Positions 26,310 to 34,960 of a stretch of 64,000 nucleotides of DNA are shown here, one piece after another. Position 1 is the stretch's first letter. Every line of letters begins with the position of its first letter. Made by a program: the position numbers and the translations under genes. Below the pieces are notes generated by a model that was given only the letters and a program-made list of their open reading frames with translations, was not told the origin of the DNA and ran no database searches. Origin of the DNA: Clostridia bacterium (GTDB taxonomy: Bacteria; Bacillota; Clostridia; CAKSNL01; HGM11501); the NCBI GenBank assembly GCA_017411325.1, contig JAFQQJ010000014.1, forward strand, positions 1 through 64,000. The letters run 5' to 3'.

Positions 26310-27117
26310 TCTTCAGAATCTTCACACTCATTCAACCTACTGTGACGGAAAACATACTTTAGAAGAAATGGTGAATTACGCCGTAAAAAAGGGTTTTTCT
26401 TCCCTGGGCTTTTCGGGGCATTCATATATGTTTTTTTCAGAAAGCTATTCGATGAGTTTATCGGGCACCGAGGAATATAAAAAGGAAGTTTCTTATCTTA
26501 AAGAAAAATACAAAGGGAAAATCGATATATTCTGCGGACTTGAATTTGAAAAGTATTCAAAGGTGGAACTTAAGGACTATGACTACATAATAGCATCAAG
26601 CCACTATTTTAAGATAGGGGATAGCTATGTAGGCTTTGACCGTTCAAAGGACGAGGTTAAAAGGGTGATTGACACATACTTTGAAGGAAGCGGAATTTCC
26701 TTTGCAAAGGCATACTACAGTGAGGTTGCAGAACTTCCGTCTTATGGAAAATTCGATATATTGGGGCATTTTGACTTAGCTACAAAAACCGTGGAGCAGG
26801 GGCACTTTTTCGATATGGAAAGCCGGAAATATTTAGATGCGGCAATTACGGCAATTGATGCCGTATCAGGTAAAATTCCCTTTTTCGAGGTAAACACCGG
26901 GGCAATTTCAAGGGGCTACAGACATCTTCCTTATCCGTCCATTACCCTGATGAAGGAGTTTAAGAAAAGGGGCTTTGGTGCTGTGATAAGCTCCGACTGT
27001 CACGACGGGGAGCATCTTGATACGGGCTTTTCCCTTGCAAGAGAGCTTCTTACAGAATCTGGCTTTACTGAGAAATATATACTTACCGAAAGCGGCTTTA
27101 AAGCCGTAAACTTATGA
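26302..27117 (+). CDS. PHP domain phosphatase, histidinol-phosphatase-like
   Basis: Metal-dependent PHP phosphoesterase of 271 residues. The first metal motif is HTHSTYCDGKHT at residues 8-19, the second is FSGHSYMFFS, followed by GLEFEKY, ILGHFDLATK and SSDCHDGEHL, the order seen in HisJ/HisK-type histidinol-phosphatases. No other histidine-biosynthesis gene is nearby, so another small phosphoester may be the substrate. AGAAGGA precedes ATG inside the MATE gene; the two genes overlap by 8 bases. Confidence 0.82.
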   Translation: MDNLQNLHTHSTYCDGKHTLEEMVNYAVKKGFSSLGFSGHSYMFFSESYSMSLSGTEEYKKEVSYLKEKYKGKIDIFCGLEFEKYSKVELKDYDYIIASSHYFKIGDSYVGFDRSKDEVKRVIDTYFEGSGISFAKAYYSEVAELPSYGKFDILGHFDLATKTVEQGHFFDMESRKYLDAAITAIDAVSGKIPFFEVNTGAISRGYRHLPYPSITLMKEFKKRGFGAVISSDCHDGEHLDTGFSLARELLTESGFTEKYILTESGFKAVNL

Positions 27118-27125
27118 GGTGAAAT

Positions 27126-28235
27126 ATGGCTGAAATTATAGAAGGCTTTATGAATTTAAGCCTGATAACAAAAATAATGCTTGTCTTTTCCATTCTTGCG
27201 GCACTTGACCGTATTATAGGGAACAAATTCGGTCTCGGCAAGGAGTTTGAGCGCGGCTTTATGCTGATGGGGGTAATGATGCTCACAATGACGGGTATGA
27301 TTATAATATCGCCCCTTCTTTCCCAAATGCTGGAGCCCTGCTTTTCAGGCATTTACAACCTTTTCGGAATTGATCCATCCGTAATTCCTGCATCACTTTT
27401 TGCAAACGATATGGGCGGTGCGCCTCTGTCACGGGAAGTGGCGATGAATCCAGATGTTGGAATGTTCAACGCCCTTGTAACCTCATCGATGATGGGAGCA
27501 ACTATTTCCTATACCATTCCTTTTTCATTGGGGACTGTTAAAAAGGAGCAGCATAAGGAGCTTATCGTAGGGCTTTTGTGCGGTATCGTTACAATTCCAA
27601 TAGGCTGCTTTGTGGGCGGCCTTATGTGCAGAATAAACATTTTAACTCTGCTTTTAAATATTCTGCCTCTTGTGATTTTTTCAATTTTTATTGCGCTTGG
27701 GCTTTTCTTCTTTCCGGATTTATCGGTTAAGGTTTTTTCATGGGTAGGAAAGATAATAACCGTGATTATAACGGTGGGATTGGTCCTTGGCGGAATTGAA
27801 TTTCTGACAAAGGCGAAAATAACGGATTCTCTCGTGTCAATTGAGGAGGGTACTTATGTCTGTATGAACGCATCAATTGTTATGTCGGGGGCGTTTCCGC
27901 TTATATATGTTATATCGAAAATTCTCCGTAAGCCCATGGAAAAGCTGGGAGAAAAGATGGGCATAAACAGCGACTCTGCCATAGGCTTTGTGTCAACATT
28001 GGCAACCAATGTGACAACACTTGGCAATATGGAAAAAATGGATAAAAAGGGAGCGGTTTTAAATTCAGCCTTCCTTGTTTCTGCCGCTTTCACCTTTGCA
28101 GGGCATCTTGCCTTTACCCTTGCCTTTGACGAAGCATATATCTATCCGATGATAGTGGGAAAGGTGACAGCCGGCATAACGGCGGTTTTCGTTGCAATGA
28201 TTATTTATAAGAGAATATATGAAAAAGAGCTGTAA
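27126..28235 (+). CDS. eutH: EutH-like ethanolamine permease
   Basis: Membrane protein of 369 residues colinear with EutH, the permease that brings in ethanolamine at low pH in enteric bacteria. Recognisable blocks are AALDRIIGNKFGLGKEFERGF (core DRIIG, GKEFERGFM), SLFANDMGG, SSMMGATISYTIPFSLG and GIVTIPIGCFVGGL; about ten membrane spans. GAGGTG precedes ATG, 8 bases after the PHP gene. No eut metabolosome genes are in the window, so it is an orphan copy; whether it carries ethanolamine here is uncertain. Confidence 0.85.
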   Translation: MAEIIEGFMNLSLITKIMLVFSILAALDRIIGNKFGLGKEFERGFMLMGVMMLTMTGMIIISPLLSQMLEPCFSGIYNLFGIDPSVIPASLFANDMGGAPLSREVAMNPDVGMFNALVTSSMMGATISYTIPFSLGTVKKEQHKELIVGLLCGIVTIPIGCFVGGLMCRINILTLLLNILPLVIFSIFIALGLFFFPDLSVKVFSWVGKIITVIITVGLVLGGIEFLTKAKITDSLVSIEEGTYVCMNASIVMSGAFPLIYVISKILRKPMEKLGEKMGINSDSAIGFVSTLATNVTTLGNMEKMDKKGAVLNSAFLVSAAFTFAGHLAFTLAFDEAYIYPMIVGKVTAGITAVFVAMIIYKRIYEKEL

Positions 28236-28252
28236 TTTTTACAGCTCTTTTC
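28222..28252. terminator. bidirectional terminator shared by eutH and AraC ends
   Basis: AAAAGAGCTGTAA/TTACAGCTCTTTT, 13-bp stem. It lies over both converging stop codons, so each gene's last codons are part of the terminator. Confidence 0.85.
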
Positions 28253-29051
28253 TGTACCTTCCCGGACTTGTTTTCATTATTTTTTTAAACACACGGCAAA
28301 AGCTTTTCGAGTCGGCAAAGCCAACCTGAAATGCAACCTCATCAAGCATTGCCCTGCTTTCCTTAAGGTGAATACAGGCAATTTCCACGCGGTGGCGGTT
28401 AAGCACACTGTAAAATGTTTCCCCGGTGATTTTTTTAAATACTCTGCAGAAATTGCTCTTGCTGTATCCGCATTCTTCCGATACATAGTCGATATTTAAC
28501 GGCTTTGAATATTCTTTGTATATAATCTGAATAGCCTTTTCTACTCTTATGATATCGCGTATGTCCTTCGACTGAATATCTGTATTTTCGTTTTTGGCAA
28601 AATCACGTATAAGAATGTGACATATCTTGAAAATATTTCCTTTTACGGCAAGATCCGAAAATTCCGTGCGGTTTGTCATTAAAAACGCGGTTTCGTTAAG
28701 GAGTGTACGGAGCTTTATTCCTGCATCACTGTTCTCGCACTTTCCTATAAGAACATTAAAGTTGAATTTCATAAATAAATCAAAGTGTTTGCCAAGTAAT
28801 CCCGGGCCGGTTTCTATGGTAAGCATTTTTGCTTTCTTGGGAGACTTAAGCTCGTGAGAAGCCATAGGCTTGACAAAAGCAAGGTCTCCTTCTTTCAGTA
28901 CATATTTTCTGTTGTCGATTATTATTTCATATTCGCCCTCTATGCAATAGCTTAATTCTATTTCGGGATGCCTGTGAAGGGGAAAATCCTCGGAGGGACC
29001 TGAAGATACAAAGTATGCGTCTTTATCCGTCAGCAATTTCTGGTAAATCAA
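28239..29051 (-). CDS. AraC family regulator, divergent from ceramidase-like gene
   Basis: 270-residue regulator: N-terminal cupin (FPLHRHPEIELSY and VLKEGDLAFVKPMASHEL cores), C-terminal AraC helix-turn-helix pair from about 165 (ECGYSKSNFCRVFKKITGE and VGFADSKSFCRVFKKIMKTSP). The start is taken at TTG 29051, 8 bases after GAGGAG; the TTG nine bases earlier abuts that site. Divergent from the ceramidase-like/DegT operon, which it probably regulates. Confidence 0.87.
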   Translation of the reverse strand: MIYQKLLTDKDAYFVSSGPSEDFPLHRHPEIELSYCIEGEYEIIIDNRKYVLKEGDLAFVKPMASHELKSPKKAKMLTIETGPGLLGKHFDLFMKFNFNVLIGKCENSDAGIKLRTLLNETAFLMTNRTEFSDLAVKGNIFKICHILIRDFAKNENTDIQSKDIRDIIRVEKAIQIIYKEYSKPLNIDYVSEECGYSKSNFCRVFKKITGETFYSVLNRHRVEIACIHLKESRAMLDEVAFQVGFADSKSFCRVFKKIMKTSPGRYRKEL

Positions 29052-29074
29052 ATTAATCAACTCCTCTCAAAAAC

Positions 29075-29103
29075 AGTATAACACCAAGAAAAAGTCAAAT
29101 CAA
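29075..29103 (-). promoter_or_regulatory. promoter of the AraC gene at 28239
   Basis: Minus strand TTGATT (29103-29098), 17 bases, TATACT (29080-29075). Confidence 0.72.
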
Positions 29104-29139
29104 TACATTTGTGAATATTTGCGAATTTTTTAAGAATAA

Positions 29140-29174
29140 ACATCCTTGCCGAAGAAAAAGTAAGGATGTATACT
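29140..29174 (+). promoter_or_regulatory. promoter with flanking inverted repeat, ceramidase-like operon
   Basis: TTGCCG (29146-29151), 17 bases, TATACT (29169-29174). ACATCCTT (29140-29147) and AAGGATGT (29162-29169) form an 8-bp inverted repeat bracketing the spacer, a likely operator. Confidence 0.7.
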
Positions 29175-29197
29175 TGAAGTAAACAGGAGGGGTTTAT

Positions 29198-30493
29198 ATG
29201 AAAGACCTATTTATGGGGGCAGCCCGTGAGATAATAACACCGAAAGTCGGAGCTCTTTTGTACGGATATGTTCCCGGTTTACATTCCACGAAGGTGGCAG
29301 ATGACCTTACGGCAACCGCATTTTATTTCAGACAAGGGGAAAAAGAGGCCCTTATGATAAGCCTTGCGGTGTGCCAGATAAATACAGCTCTTTCTGACAG
29401 GATAAGGGATTTAATTGAAGAAAAGTTCAATATTCCCAAAGAAAACTGCATTTTAGCCGCATTTCATACTCATTCGGGACCTAATGTTGCGGGAACCGAG
29501 GGATGGGGAGATATTGACAGAGATTACTGTGATGAAATTTTCATTCCGGGAATAATTAGGGCTACAGAAGCGGCTGTTAAAAAGGCAGAAAGAGTGAGAG
29601 CTGGCGTTTCCAAAGGAGAATCCTTTGTGGGGATAAACCGCCGCGAGCTTAAAAATGACAATAAAATTCATTTGGGGCAAAACCCGCGGGGATGCTTTAA
29701 TCCGCGAATGACGGTTATGTCATTTATAAATGATGAGGATAAGGTTGTGGGCAACATTATCCATTACGGGGCGCATTGCACCGCTGCAGGCAGAAACACC
29801 GAAATAAGCCGTGATTGGGCAGGGATTATGACAGATGCTCTCGAAAAGGAAAACGGAGGGATTACTGCATTTTTCAACGGTGCGGAAGGAGATGTGGGGC
29901 CGAGACTTTCAAACGGTGATACGACAGGGGATATGAGCTATGTAAAGGAAATCGGAGAAATTGCCGCCTGTGATGCGGTGAGAATTTTTAAGGAAATAAA
30001 GGGTTTTTATCCTGCAGAGCTTAAAGCATCGCAAGCTGTGATTGAAATTCTACTTAAAAAGCGGCTTTCCAAAGAAGCGGCAAAGGAAATGTACGAAGTA
30101 TATAAAAATCAGACGGTAAACGTGTGGGGGATGACGAGAGTTCATCTTGAAAAGGTTATTGCATCCTATGAAGAAGGCTACGAGGATAAAGAAAGTATCG
30201 GAATCTTGCAGGTGGTAATAGGCATAGGCAACGTGTTTTTTGCATCAACGCCGTTTGAGCCTTTTTCGGAAATAGAATTGAGGGCGGATAAAATGGCAGA
30301 GGACGCCGAGGTTTTAATGCTTTCAAATGCAAACGGTTCTGAAGGCTATTTTATAACGGAAGATGCTCTTTGCCGCGGAGGATACGAAGTAAATATGTGG
30401 TTATACAAGGATATTCAGCCTTATTCCGACGATGCGGACTGGCATCTTGCAATGAGCACGGCTGAACATATAAAGAAAGTAAGGGAGTGTTAG
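29198..30493 (+). CDS. neutral/alkaline ceramidase-like (N-terminal domain family) protein
   Basis: 431-residue protein of the family that includes the N-terminal domain of neutral ceramidases, often found in bacterial sugar-use loci. Landmarks are GAAREIITPKVGALLYGY at the start, the metal-type AAFHTHSGPN near residue 88, HYGAHCTA near 190 and FFNGAEGDVGPR near 226. No signal peptide is visible, so it is cytoplasmic and unlikely to act on membrane ceramide; a hydrolase or amidase on a small substrate is more likely. GGAGGGG precedes ATG; the next gene starts one base after its stop. Confidence 0.75.
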   Translation: MKDLFMGAAREIITPKVGALLYGYVPGLHSTKVADDLTATAFYFRQGEKEALMISLAVCQINTALSDRIRDLIEEKFNIPKENCILAAFHTHSGPNVAGTEGWGDIDRDYCDEIFIPGIIRATEAAVKKAERVRAGVSKGESFVGINRRELKNDNKIHLGQNPRGCFNPRMTVMSFINDEDKVVGNIIHYGAHCTAAGRNTEISRDWAGIMTDALEKENGGITAFFNGAEGDVGPRLSNGDTTGDMSYVKEIGEIAACDAVRIFKEIKGFYPAELKASQAVIEILLKKRLSKEAAKEMYEVYKNQTVNVWGMTRVHLEKVIASYEEGYEDKESIGILQVVIGIGNVFFASTPFEPFSEIELRADKMAEDAEVLMLSNANGSEGYFITEDALCRGGYEVNMWLYKDIQPYSDDADWHLAMSTAEHIKKVREC

Positions 30494-30494
30494 T

Positions 30495-31667
30495 ATGTAC
30501 AGAATAGGAATTGATGAAATAAACGAGCTGAAAAAGGTAATTGAATCGGGAGATCTTTTTAAAATAAACGACGGAATCCGTGAATCACGTAAGGTTGAAG
30601 ATAAGCTGAAATCAATTTTCAAAGCGGAATATTCCATTTTTATGACAAGCGGTCACGCAGCACTTACCTCTGCCCTGGTTGCACTGGGAATAGGCCCCGG
30701 AGATCAGGTTATAGTTCCCGCCTATACATATATAGCAACGGCAATAGCGGTTGTTGCAGCCGGTGCGATTCCCGTAATTGCCGAGGTTGACGATACGCTT
30801 ACCATATCACCCGCTGATATAGAAAGAAAAATCACACCTGCAACAAAGGCTATTATGCCGGTTCACATTCAGGGTTTCCCCTGTAATATGGATGCTATAG
30901 GAAAAATTGCGAAAAGACATAATCTCTTTGTTATAGAAGATGCCTGTCAGGCTGTGGGCGGAAAATATAAGGATAAGTATCTTGGCACAATAGGCGATGC
31001 AGGGGCATTCAGCTTTAACTATTTCAAAATTGCAAGCTGCGGTGAAGGGGGAGGCTTTCTTACAAACAATAAAGATGCTTTCGAACGAGCCCTTATTTAT
31101 CACGACAGCAGTGCAATAGCATTTTTCGGAGACCAGCTGGAAGGTGTTTCAACGCCTAATTTCTGCGGTCAGGAATTTCGCTCCAACGAAATTTGTGCAG
31201 CGGTTTTAAATGTTCAGCTTGATCGCCTGGATGAAATTTTAACCGATTTAAGAAAAAATAAAAAGTATCTTATGGAAAAGCTTTCCGACGTGGCAACATT
31301 TATTCCTTCCAATGACATAGAAGGGGATTGCGGAACTACCCTTGCATTCAGCTTTGATTCAGCAGATAAAGCGTGGAATTTTGCCTATACTGAAGGAATA
31401 AGAGGGACAATTCCCATAAGAACCGGAAAGCACGTTTACCGTAACTGGGATTGTATTATGGAAAAAAGGGGTGCTTTTAATCCCCTCATGGATCCCTTCA
31501 GGATGGAAGCCAACAAGGGGATAATTCCCGATTACCGCGAGGATATGTGCCCGGAAACCCTTGACAAGCTTTCAAAGGCTGTGTATATGAGTGTAAATCC
31601 CGATGCAACAAAGGAAGAGCTTGATGCGACGGTTGAAGCAGTGAGAAAGGCAATTGCCGGACTTTAA
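30495..31667 (+). CDS. DegT/DnrJ/EryC1/StrS family aminotransferase
   Basis: PLP-dependent enzyme of 390 residues that usually transaminates a keto-sugar or keto-cyclitol. Signatures are TSGHAALTSAL (51-61), VPAYTYIATA (74-83), EDACQAVG (148-155) and the Schiff-base Lys178 in FNYFKIASCGEGG. The family's active-site His/Lys position is Lys, so it is catalytically equipped. GGGAGTG precedes ATG, one base after the previous stop. With the ceramidase-like partner it may process an amino sugar or amino-cyclitol; this is inference. Confidence 0.87.
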   Translation: MYRIGIDEINELKKVIESGDLFKINDGIRESRKVEDKLKSIFKAEYSIFMTSGHAALTSALVALGIGPGDQVIVPAYTYIATAIAVVAAGAIPVIAEVDDTLTISPADIERKITPATKAIMPVHIQGFPCNMDAIGKIAKRHNLFVIEDACQAVGGKYKDKYLGTIGDAGAFSFNYFKIASCGEGGGFLTNNKDAFERALIYHDSSAIAFFGDQLEGVSTPNFCGQEFRSNEICAAVLNVQLDRLDEILTDLRKNKKYLMEKLSDVATFIPSNDIEGDCGTTLAFSFDSADKAWNFAYTEGIRGTIPIRTGKHVYRNWDCIMEKRGAFNPLMDPFRMEANKGIIPDYREDMCPETLDKLSKAVYMSVNPDATKEELDATVEAVRKAIAGL

Positions 31668-31683
31668 TATGGAAACGTGATTA

Positions 31684-31732
31684 AAAAAAGCGACTTTTGA
31701 ATGAAATTTATTTCATTGAGAAGTCGCTTTTT
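31684..31732 (+). terminator. terminator hairpin after the aminotransferase, left end of the structured element
   Basis: AAAGCGACTT/AAGTCGCTTT with inner AATGAAA/TTTCATT, then T residues. It ends the operon and also forms the left end of the element at 31686-31963. Confidence 0.75.
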
Positions 31733-31963
31733 ATTAGCTTTAACGATGGGCGAAAAAACGCTGTTCGCGTTTTTCAATTTGTCTGCCTCCGCTTGAACGT
31801 AAGAAAACTTTTGTTTTCTTTTAGTACCCGAAAAATCTTGTTTGGATTTTTAACCGGGTACTACCTTACTCCGCATCGGCTTTGTTGCCGAATGCTCCGC
31901 ACGGCTCCGGCAGACTCTAGCAGAAAATTTCTTTGTTGAAATTTTCTGCTAAAAGTCGCTTTT
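31686..31963. repeat. 278-bp element with 13-bp terminal inverted repeats and five hairpins
   Basis: Ends are AAAAGCGACTTTT (31686-31698) and its perfect reverse complement (31951-31963). Between them, five hairpins with different stems have similar T/G apical loops: 31752-31775 (loop TGTTC), 31801-31820 (TTTT), 31823-31862 (TTGTTTG), 31873-31895 (TTTGTT) and 31919-31950 (TTTGTT; 13-bp stem). GTCTGCC (31781-31787) and GGCAGAC (31909-31915) enclose three of them. No credible gene lies in 31668-32054. It may be a non-autonomous mobile element or a structured RNA; no target-site duplication was evident. Confidence 0.65.
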
Positions 31964-31987
31964 GTGCACTTTTGGGCAAATCAGGTC

Positions 31988-32016
31988 TTGATTGTCTATT
32001 TAAAATGGTGTAAACT
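31988..32016 (+). promoter_or_regulatory. promoter of the AraC-ThuA-Gfo operon
   Basis: TTGATT (31988-31993), 17 bases, TAAACT (32011-32016), 25 bases past the inverted-repeat element. Confidence 0.72.
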
Positions 32017-32054
32017 TATGTTATGATAATTTCGGAACAGGGATGGTGGAAAAT

Positions 32055-32978
32055 ATGATATATTATAAGATTGACCTTCGCGATATCTTAAGAGTAACGC
32101 TTTTAGGCAAGGAAAAGCTTATTCCGCCGAGAATGCACTATAAGCGAAATACCGTTGAATACATTATGTATGTGGTGCTGGACGGAAAACTGCACCTTAA
32201 GGTAAACGATGGGGAGCTTACCTTATTGCCCGGTGATGTGCACATTTTCAATCAGGGCGACTATCAGGAAGCCTTCGAGAGTACCTACTGCGAATATTAT
32301 TACATCCATTTCCGCTCGCCCTACATCGAAAAGTCGGAAATGGAAGAATCGGAATTTTTGGCACTCTGTGCAAAAAAGGAAGAAGAATTCAAGAAAACTG
32401 AGTTTTATAAAGAAAGCTGCTATGACTATTTTTATGTGTATCTTCCTGAACACTTGCACATCGAATCCGCAAGTCTGTTTGAATATATAACAAACACACT
32501 TAAAAACAACACATTGACACCCCTGACACCCCGAAGCAAGAGTGTTGAAAACCGCTTTTCTGTTTCTGCATCCTTTGAAAAGATTTTGTTCAAGCTTGAA
32601 AAGTCCGAAACCCCGAAGCAGGATAATTCCCACAACATAGCCTGGAAGATAGCGGACTTTATTGATAAAAACTATTTCCTTCCCATAACAGGCGAGGATA
32701 TTGCGAAGGAATTTTTCTTAAGCTTTGACTATGCCAACAGAGTTTTCGGTAAAGTTATGGGGATAAGCATAATTAAATACAGGAACGATGTGCGCCTTCA
32801 GCACGCGAAGGCTCTGATGCTTGCAACAACAAAGCCGTTACTTGAAATTGCATCCGAGGTAGGGTTTGAAAACGCCCACTATTTTTCAAGAATATTTAAA
32901 AAAGAAGAGGGAATTGCCCCCTCTGAATATAAAAAGGAATTTTTACGAAGCCAGAACATAGGAGGTCATTATGAATAA
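32055..32978 (+). CDS. AraC family regulator, first gene of ThuA operon
   Basis: 307-residue regulator from ATG 32055 (GGATGGTGG upstream; an ATG at 32043 overlaps that site). N-terminal cupin with LLPGDVHIFNQGDYQEAF, a long middle region, and a C-terminal AraC domain (FEKVMG-like first helix pair, then VGFENAHYFSRIFKKEEGIAPSEY). Unlike the other AraC genes here it is in the same direction as, and overlaps by 8 bases, the genes it presumably controls. Confidence 0.87.
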   Translation: MIYYKIDLRDILRVTLLGKEKLIPPRMHYKRNTVEYIMYVVLDGKLHLKVNDGELTLLPGDVHIFNQGDYQEAFESTYCEYYYIHFRSPYIEKSEMEESEFLALCAKKEEEFKKTEFYKESCYDYFYVYLPEHLHIESASLFEYITNTLKNNTLTPLTPRSKSVENRFSVSASFEKILFKLEKSETPKQDNSHNIAWKIADFIDKNYFLPITGEDIAKEFFLSFDYANRVFGKVMGISIIKYRNDVRLQHAKALMLATTKPLLEIASEVGFENAHYFSRIFKKEEGIAPSEYKKEFLRSQNIGGHYE

Positions 32979-33753
32979 GAAAATCAATGTAACCATCTGG
33001 AACGAGTTCTATCACGAAAGAACAAGGGAAAGCGTAAAGAAAATATATCCCGACGGAATCCACGGTGCCCTTCGCGATAAGCTTTCAGAATTCGGAGAAT
33101 ATAATCTTACTGTTTTAACGCAGGATATGGAAGAGCACGGCCTTACGGACGAGGTTCTGGCAAACACCGATGTTTTAATCTGGTGGGGGCACGCAAAGCA
33201 TCACGAGGTAGCAGATAGTGTTGTTGAAAAGGTTAAAGCAAGAGTGCTTGACGGCATGGGCTTTATCGCCCTTCATTCAGCCCACGCGAGTAAGATATTC
33301 AAATCTCTTATGGGCACAAGCTGCCGCGTAAAGTGGAGAGAAAACGACGAAAAGGAAAGACTCTGGGTAATTGAGCCCAGCCACCCTATAGTTAAAAATG
33401 TGCCGGAATACATAGAAATAGAGGAAGAGGAAACCTATGGTGAGCGCTTTGAAATTCCCACCCCCGACGAGCTTATTTTTGTAAGCTGGTTTAAAGGCGG
33501 CGAGGTGTTCAGAAGCGGATGCACCTTTAAGAGAGGTCTCGGTAAAATTTTCTATTTCCGTCCCGGTCACGAGGAATATCCCATCTACTACAGAGACGAT
33601 ATTATAAGGGTTATCAAAAACGCCATCGACTGGGCATGCCCCGACGGCATTACAAAGCCTACACTCGGTCACGTTGAGCCCTTGGAGGTTGTAAAAGATA
33701 AGTTTGAAGGAAAAAGTATGGAAGAGAGAACCCATGCTAATTTGGGTAAATAA
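32971..33753 (+). CDS. ThuA family protein
   Basis: 260-residue member of the ThuA family (glutamine-amidotransferase-like fold), linked in Rhizobia to trehalose/maltitol use and elsewhere to sugar loci. Landmarks are TDVLIWWGHAKHHEVAD, GMGFIALHSAHASKIFKSLMG (core ALHSAH) and GKIFYFRPGHEEYP. AGGAGGT precedes ATG inside the AraC gene. No trehalose-specific transporter is present, so the biochemical role is open; it commonly accompanies Gfo/Idh/MocA dehydrogenases, as here. Confidence 0.85.
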   Translation: MNKKINVTIWNEFYHERTRESVKKIYPDGIHGALRDKLSEFGEYNLTVLTQDMEEHGLTDEVLANTDVLIWWGHAKHHEVADSVVEKVKARVLDGMGFIALHSAHASKIFKSLMGTSCRVKWRENDEKERLWVIEPSHPIVKNVPEYIEIEEEETYGERFEIPTPDELIFVSWFKGGEVFRSGCTFKRGLGKIFYFRPGHEEYPIYYRDDIIRVIKNAIDWACPDGITKPTLGHVEPLEVVKDKFEGKSMEERTHANLGK

Positions 33754-33769
33754 TAAAGGAGAGAAAGCT

Positions 33770-34819
33770 ATGTTAAGAATTGGTATAGTTGGTGCAGGAA
33801 ACATTGCCTGCAACATCCACATCCCCGAAATAAACGCCTGTCCCGACGGAGAACTGGTTGCTCTTTGCGACATTGACGAGGCAAAGTTAAAGGCAGCAGG
33901 TGAAAGATTTGGTATCCCCGAACATATGAGATTTACCGACTATAACGACCTTATAAACTGTCCCGAGGTTGACGCGGTTGAGGTTTGTACACCTAACCAC
34001 CTTCACGTTCCGATAGCTCTGGCGGCTGTAAAGGCAGGAAAGCCTGTCGAGGTTGAAAAGCCCTTAACCACTGCCTGCAACAGGGAGATGGAAGAGCTTG
34101 TGGCAGAGATTGAAAAGAAAAACGTTGTAAATATGATGTGCTTTTCCTACCGATTCAAGAGTGCAGTCCGCTATGCAAAGCACTTAATCGATGAAGGCAA
34201 GCTTGGTAAAATTGTAAACGTAAATATTGAATATCTTCAGTCGGGCGTGTTCATCCCCGGAAGAAGACTTGAATGGAGATTTGTGAAAGAGTATGCGGGA
34301 AGCGGAACGCTTGGCGATTTAGGTGTTCACTTAATTGATATGACACGTTTCCTGCTTGGTGAATTCAAAAGCGTTTCAGCCCTTTCCGCAACAGTTGTGA
34401 AGGAGCGAAGAAAGCTTGATTCTGAGGAAATCGCACCCGTACTGGTTGACGATATCACAAGCTTTATCGCAAAGCTTGAGGACGACGTAATTGCAAACTT
34501 CCTTGTGACAAAGTGTGCAATCGGCGAATCCAATACTATAAAGTACGAGATTTACGGCACAGAGGGCGTTCTTAAGTTTAACTTGAACAGCCCCAACGAG
34601 CTTACACTCTGCATCGGCGAAATCGACAGGGAAACAAACTCCATTCACAAGGTAAATGTTCCTGCAAAATACCGTCTTGGTCAGGAAGAATGCTTTATTA
34701 AAACCGCTTTGGGAAATGAATTTCCTTATTATCCCGCAATTACCGAGGGCGTAAAGAGCCAGAAGATTGTTGACGCGGTATTAAAGTCAGCCGAAGAGGG
34801 AAGAGTAGTTAATCTTTAA
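33770..34819 (+). CDS. Gfo/Idh/MocA family oxidoreductase (ThuA operon)
   Basis: 349 residues from ATG 33770 (AAAGGAGAG upstream; the longer frame overlaps ThuA). Rossmann motif GIVGAGNIA (6-14), EVEKPL motif with the catalytic Lys near residue 95, and GSGTLGDLGVHLIDMTRFLLG in the substrate domain (core GDLGVHLID with its catalytic His). Likely oxidises or reduces a sugar C-3 position or a cyclitol together with ThuA; substrate not deducible. Last gene of the operon. Confidence 0.88.
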   Translation: MLRIGIVGAGNIACNIHIPEINACPDGELVALCDIDEAKLKAAGERFGIPEHMRFTDYNDLINCPEVDAVEVCTPNHLHVPIALAAVKAGKPVEVEKPLTTACNREMEELVAEIEKKNVVNMMCFSYRFKSAVRYAKHLIDEGKLGKIVNVNIEYLQSGVFIPGRRLEWRFVKEYAGSGTLGDLGVHLIDMTRFLLGEFKSVSALSATVVKERRKLDSEEIAPVLVDDITSFIAKLEDDVIANFLVTKCAIGESNTIKYEIYGTEGVLKFNLNSPNELTLCIGEIDRETNSIHKVNVPAKYRLGQEECFIKTALGNEFPYYPAITEGVKSQKIVDAVLKSAEEGRVVNL

Positions 34820-34820
34820 C

Positions 34821-34854
34821 AAAAAAGTGATGTGTTTCGCCACATCACTTTTTT
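34821..34854 (+). terminator. terminator after the ThuA operon
   Basis: AAAAAAGTGATGTG/CACATCACTTTTTT, 14-bp stem with a 6-base loop, directly followed by the next gene's -35 box. Confidence 0.88.
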
Positions 34855-34855
34855 G

Positions 34856-34884
34856 TTGACATGGGAAAAAACATAGGATATAAT
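34856..34884 (+). promoter_or_regulatory. sigma-A promoter of the beta-helix protein gene
   Basis: Perfect TTGACA (34856-34861), 17 bases, perfect TATAAT (34879-34884). Confidence 0.9.
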
Positions 34885-34960
34885 TTTTTTAGAAGATTTA
34901 TATTTTGTTAACCGTGTGTTAAAAAGCAGATGATACAATAAAATCAAAGGAGGTATTTTT

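Noticed and set aside
31697..31939. 80-residue open frame inside the structured element
   Set aside because: It is translated through palindromes, has low-complexity composition and no ribosome site.
31740..31963. Possible CRISPR array in the hairpin-rich stretch
   Set aside because: The hairpins share only the loop, not a repeat sequence, and spacing is irregular; no cas gene is present.
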